DNA of 9,182 nucleotides, from NCBI GenBank assembly GCA_002383325.1, contig DFYJ01000150.1, positions 1 to 9,182 on the forward strand. The letters are read 5' to 3'. Below, piece by piece: positions 6,133 to 9,182 of the stretch; the stretch's first letter is position 1; each line of letters begins with the position of its first letter. A program made the translations under genes and the position numbers. Under the pieces are notes generated by a model. It ran no database searches. It had not been told where the DNA came from and saw only the letters and a program-made list of their open reading frames with translations. The DNA is from Candidatus Aminicenantes bacterium UBA4085 (GTDB lineage Bacteria > Acidobacteriota > Aminicenantia > Aminicenantales > UBA4085).

Positions 6133-7464
6133 ATGATCGATCCGGGAGGCCCCGAGCTGAAAGCCTTGTTCGACTACCCCGCGGCGGCCATGCGACGGAC
6201 CGTTACCGCCTTTCAATCCGAGATGGACGCGGGCCTGCGGGGCGAGACAAGCTCGCTCAAAATGCTGCCGGCCTACGTCGACAACCCGACGGGGAGGGAA
6301 AAGGGCGAGTTCCTGGCCCTGGACCTGGGCGGCTCGAACTACCGCATCCTGCGGGTCGCACTCAAGGGCGACGGGAGCGAGCCCGAGGCGACAGCCCGGA
6401 AATTCAGCCTAACGCCCCGGGAAGCGGACGGAAGCGCCGAAACGCTCTTCGGCGCCCTGGCCCGCTCCGTTAAAATGTTCCTGGCCGAGCTGGGCGGTGG
6501 AGCCTCCCGTCCGCTCGGATTCACCTTCTCGTTTCCTATCCGTCAGCATTCGATTGACCGCGGCGAGCTGATCGTCTGGACCAAGGGCTGGTCGGCCGCG
6601 GGCGTCGTCGGCGAGGATGTGGTCGGCCTGCTCAACCGGGCCCTCGAGCGCGAGGGAGTCGGCGGCGTCCGGGTCGTCTCCCTCGACAACGACACCACGG
6701 GCACCCAGATGGCCCGGGCATACCTCGATCCGGCTTGCGACGTCGGCTGCATCCTGGGCACCGGGACCAATATCTGCTACCGCGAACGGGTCGAGCGCAT
6801 CCGAAAGCTCCTCGGACCGTATGTGGGTGCCTCGATGATCGTCAATATGGAGTCGGGAGGGTTCGACAAGGCGTTGCCGCGGAACCGCATTGACGAAAGA
6901 CTCGATGCCGAGAGCGAGAACCCCGGTTCGCAGTGGGAAGAGAAGATGGTCTCGGGCAAGTACCTGGGAGAATTGGTCCGTTTGATCGTCGTCGAACGGA
7001 CGGCCCAAAGGCTGATGTTCGGCGGTCGGCTGCCGGATATTTTCGCCGAGCGGGAGCGGTTCGGGAGCGAGAAAGTCTGCGCGGTCAAGGAAGACCCCAC
7101 TCCGGCGGCGGAGCGCGTGCTAGCGATGCTGAAGGATCTGGACGTTTCGAACGCAACCGACCTTGATGCCTCCGCCCTACGGGAGATCGCCTGGATCGTA
7201 TCCCGCCGGGCGGCCCGCATCGCCGCCGTCGTCCTGGCCGCCGCCGCGGCTTGGATCGATCCGGGCCTGGATCGCGATCACACCATCGCCGTCGACGGCA
7301 GCGTCTACGAAAAACACCCCGGCTTCGCGGCGGACATGGACGCGGCCTTTCGCGAGATCCTTGGCGTCCGGGCCGCCCGCGTCCGGACGGCCCTGACCCA
7401 CGACGGTTCGGGTCTCGGCGCGGCCGTCATCGCCGCCGCCACAATGGCGGGACACCCTTCATAA
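6133..7464 (+). CDS. Eukaryotic-type hexokinase
   Basis: This 443-residue ATP:hexose phosphotransferase has the two-domain architecture of eukaryotic hexokinases rather than the bacterial ROK or Glk type. In order: LALDLGGSNYRIL (61-73, phosphate loop 1), LGFTFSFP (118-125) and WTKGW (139-143) sugar-binding segments, LDNDTTGT with catalytic-base Asp177, ILGTGTN (197-203, phosphate loop 2), NME with Glu230, NPGSQWEEKMVSGKYLGELVR (253-273, including Glu260), and DGSGLGAAVIAA (414-425, adenosine side). All key residues are present, so it should be active on glucose and perhaps other hexoses, in the cytosol. The frame opens at 6067, but that ATG lies in repeat C with no ribosome binding site. ATG 6133 has AAGG eight bases upstream and follows the promoter. 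It is monocistronic, flanked by two repeat islands. Related genes occur patchily in bacteria such as spirochaetes, so old lateral transfer is possible. Confidence 0.92.
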   Translation: MIDPGGPELKALFDYPAAAMRRTVTAFQSEMDAGLRGETSSLKMLPAYVDNPTGREKGEFLALDLGGSNYRILRVALKGDGSEPEATARKFSLTPREADGSAETLFGALARSVKMFLAELGGGASRPLGFTFSFPIRQHSIDRGELIVWTKGWSAAGVVGEDVVGLLNRALEREGVGGVRVVSLDNDTTGTQMARAYLDPACDVGCILGTGTNICYRERVERIRKLLGPYVGASMIVNMESGGFDKALPRNRIDERLDAESENPGSQWEEKMVSGKYLGELVRLIVVERTAQRLMFGGRLPDIFAERERFGSEKVCAVKEDPTPAAERVLAMLKDLDVSNATDLDASALREIAWIVSRRAARIAAVVLAAAAAWIDPGLDRDHTIAVDGSVYEKHPGFAADMDAAFREILGVRAARVRTALTHDGSGLGAAVIAAATMAGHPS

Positions 7465-7474
7465 CTCCCGAAAT

Positions 7475-7507
7475 AAATAGGGGTACAGTATACGTAATTC
7501 CCCATTT
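7475..7507 (-). repeat. Terminal repeat copy D
   Basis: On the minus strand this reads AAATGGGGAATTACGTATAC then TGTACCCCTATTT. It matches copy E at 30 of 33 bases in inverted orientation. It begins 10 bases after the hexokinase stop. GGGG and CCCC within the copy could pair around the GTATAC core, so a role as a transcription stop is possible but lacks a T-tract. Confidence 0.85.
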
Positions 7508-7875
7508 CTCCCCGATAAAAGAATCGAGAGGAGCGGGAGGAGGATCTTCGCCATATCCTTGGTCGAAACGGCAATCCGTGGCATCAGCCAACGGCGAATC
7601 TCCCTGGAGGAACCGTCGAGGAGGCATCCCGACGAGGGCCTCGCTGCTCCGTCGTCGCTTAAGCGAGCTGGGGGAGAAGGCGAAAGGAGCTCGAAGCCGA
7701 TACCTTGAGGACTGATGCGGCCGCGCTAGAGTGGGGACTAGACAGGCTCCGTCCGAAGGATGGTGCGCCAGAATGATCCGACGAGGATTGCGTTGGTGAC
7801 GATGGTCGGCCACGGCGCATCTTCCCGTTCCCGCGAACAGTGCCCCCGAGCCCCATCCCCGATGTTGGCCTAAAA

Positions 7876-7908
7876 AAATAGGGAATTGCGTATACTGTCC
7901 CCCTATTT
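7876..7908 (+). repeat. Terminal repeat copy E
   Basis: AAATAGGGAATTGCGTATAC is followed by TGTCCCCCTATTT; it is the inverted partner of copy D (30 of 33). Its C-tract ends 24 bases before the ATG of the lipase gene. The repeat therefore occupies the place where the -35 region of that gene should be. Confidence 0.85.
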
Positions 7909-7915
7909 TCTATTC

Positions 7916-7921
7916 TATAAT
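7916..7921 (+). promoter_or_regulatory. -10 box of the lipase-glpK operon, leaderless geometry
   Basis: A perfect TATAAT lies at -12 to -7 relative to the ATG at 7928, so transcription would begin at or next to the start codon. There is no Shine-Dalgarno sequence (the six bases before ATG are C). The -35 position at 17-base spacing reads TACTGT inside repeat E, a poor match, so an activator or a non-standard sigma factor may be needed. Confidence 0.5.
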
Positions 7922-7927
7922 CCCCCC

Positions 7928-8743
7928 ATGAACGACCTCGTCGACAACCAAGGCATCCTGTACCGCACCTGGGACGCCGCGTCGCCGCGCGCGATCCTGC
8001 TGCTCGTCCACGGTCTGGGCGCCCATACGGCCCGCTGGGATTTTCTCGGTTCGTACATGGCCGCCCGCGGGGTGGCCTCCTACGGCCTGGAGCTGCGCGG
8101 CTTCGGCCGCACGCCCGACCGTCCGCGCGGCCACGTCGACTCCTTCTCCGTCTGGGAGGAGGACATCTTGCGCCTTCGGGAGATCATCGCCTCCGAACAC
8201 CCGGGCCAGAAGGTCTACCTGCTGGGCGAAAGCCTGGGCGGGCTGACCGTCTTCAACCTGGCCGCCTCGCGCCCCGAGGCCTTCGCCGGGCAGATCCATA
8301 TTTCGCCCTGCTTCAAGAACGGGTTGAAGTTCCCGATCTCCTCCTACCTGACCCTGGTCTACCAGTATCCCTTCAACAAGCGCAAGACCATCCCGGTCCC
8401 GTTCACCTCGGCCATGTGCACCCGCGACGAGGCTTACGCCGCGGTCATGGAGGCCAATCCCGACGAGCTGCGCGTGTCCAGCCTGAAGATGCTGATGGAC
8501 ACCCTCTCGGGGCAGAGAAGGGCCTTCCGGGCGGCCGCCTCGGCCTCGGTGCCCGTCCTCTTCCTGCTGGCCGGTCAGGACCAACTGGTCGACGAAACAG
8601 CCTCGCACAAGCTCTTCGAAAAGCTGGCCCTGGCCGACAAGACCGTCATCAACTACCCCGAGATGCACCACGCCCTGTCGATCGACCGGGGGCGCGAGCG
8701 CGTCTTCGACGACATCCTGGCCTGGCTTCAGCCGAGGGCCTAA
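7928..8743 (+). CDS. Alpha/beta hydrolase, monoacylglycerol lipase / lysophospholipase type
   Basis: This 271-residue serine hydrolase of the Hydrolase_4 (S33-like) family probably releases glycerol or fatty acid from monoacylglycerol or lysophospholipid. The oxyanion-hole motif LVHGLG lies at 26-31 and the nucleophile elbow GESLGG at 100-105 with Ser102. A cap region spans roughly 125-200. Asp218 in GQDQLVD and His248 in EMHHAL complete the triad in the order seen in monoacylglycerol lipases. There is no signal peptide, so it is probably cytosolic. The frame opens earlier at a TTG (7886) inside repeat E, but the extra residues look non-conserved and the -10 box lies between, so ATG 7928 is preferred. 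One base separates its stop from glpK, which supports acylglycerol use as the pathway. Esterase on other lipids is the main alternative. Confidence 0.88.
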   Translation: MNDLVDNQGILYRTWDAASPRAILLLVHGLGAHTARWDFLGSYMAARGVASYGLELRGFGRTPDRPRGHVDSFSVWEEDILRLREIIASEHPGQKVYLLGESLGGLTVFNLAASRPEAFAGQIHISPCFKNGLKFPISSYLTLVYQYPFNKRKTIPVPFTSAMCTRDEAYAAVMEANPDELRVSSLKMLMDTLSGQRRAFRAAASASVPVLFLLAGQDQLVDETASHKLFEKLALADKTVINYPEMHHALSIDRGRERVFDDILAWLQPRA

Positions 8744-8744
8744 G

Positions 8745-9182
<438 letters not shown>

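Larger units (their letters stand above)
7475..7908. mobile_element. Non-coding MITE-like island with 33-bp inverted ends (D and E)
   Basis: This 434-bp stretch is bounded by 33-bp terminal inverted repeats identical at 30 positions, each running AAAT...ATTT with the C-tract outward. The interior (7508-7875) has short open frames on both strands, none resembling a known protein; I see no transposase remnant such as a Y1 HUH motif. Base composition inside is moderately GC-rich, unlike the AT-rich ends. The ends are variants of copies A, B and C, so the two islands belong to one family with different cores. A non-autonomous element moved in trans by a transposase elsewhere is the likeliest reading, possibly a Y1 or REP-type enzyme. 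That part is inference. Confidence 0.6.

Noticed and set aside
7251..7813. Possible transposase remnant in the D-E island
   Set aside because: The open frames at 7427-7813 (minus) and 7251-7715 (plus) were read for Y1 HUH, DDE or HTH motifs and none was found.
7886..7927. TTG start of the lipase at 7886
   Set aside because: It lies within repeat E and upstream of the TATAAT box; the 14 added residues are not typical of the family.

Overview
This is GC-rich bacterial DNA holding six protein genes (one cut by the right edge) and two AT-richer, non-coding islands. No tRNA, rRNA or CRISPR array is visible. The mix suggests an anaerobic or facultative bacterium from an environmental lineage: a eukaryotic-type hexokinase, a DmsAB oxidoreductase, a Gly-rich surface-type repeat protein, and short GGGGGAC-type terminal repeats. 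Acidobacteriota or Candidatus Aminicenantota would fit, but this is a weak inference from gene content and no marker gene proves it.

Layout. 1-44: right end of a repeat element (copy A). 58-1400: a good sigma70-like promoter and a class-V PLP-dependent aminotransferase with a Tat-like N terminus. 1614-2636: a secreted Gly-rich protein built on a 16-residue period. 2674-5741, minus strand: dmsA and dmsB, overlapping by ATGA and converging on the repeat-protein gene; no membrane-anchor subunit or chaperone gene lies next to them. 5758-6066: a non-coding island bounded by inverted copies B and C. 6074-7464: a promoter and a hexokinase. 7475-7908: a second non-coding island bounded by 33-bp inverted repeats (copies D and E, 30/33 identical). 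7928-9182: a monoacylglycerol-lipase-like hydrolase followed after one base by glpK, which runs off the window.

How the genes could work together. The lipase and glycerol kinase make a clear functional pair: acylglycerol to glycerol to glycerol-3-phosphate. The hexokinase feeds sugars into the same lower glycolysis. DmsAB would be a Tat-exported, molybdopterin-dependent terminal reductase for an S- or N-oxide or a related acceptor.

The most unusual signal is the family of five short repeats (A to E). All have the form GGGA..TT..GTAT..TGTCCCCC. They bound each non-coding island with the C-tract outward, and four of the five lie immediately upstream of a gene start or promoter. I read them as ends of small non-autonomous (MITE/REP-like) elements that also shape the promoters of their neighbours.
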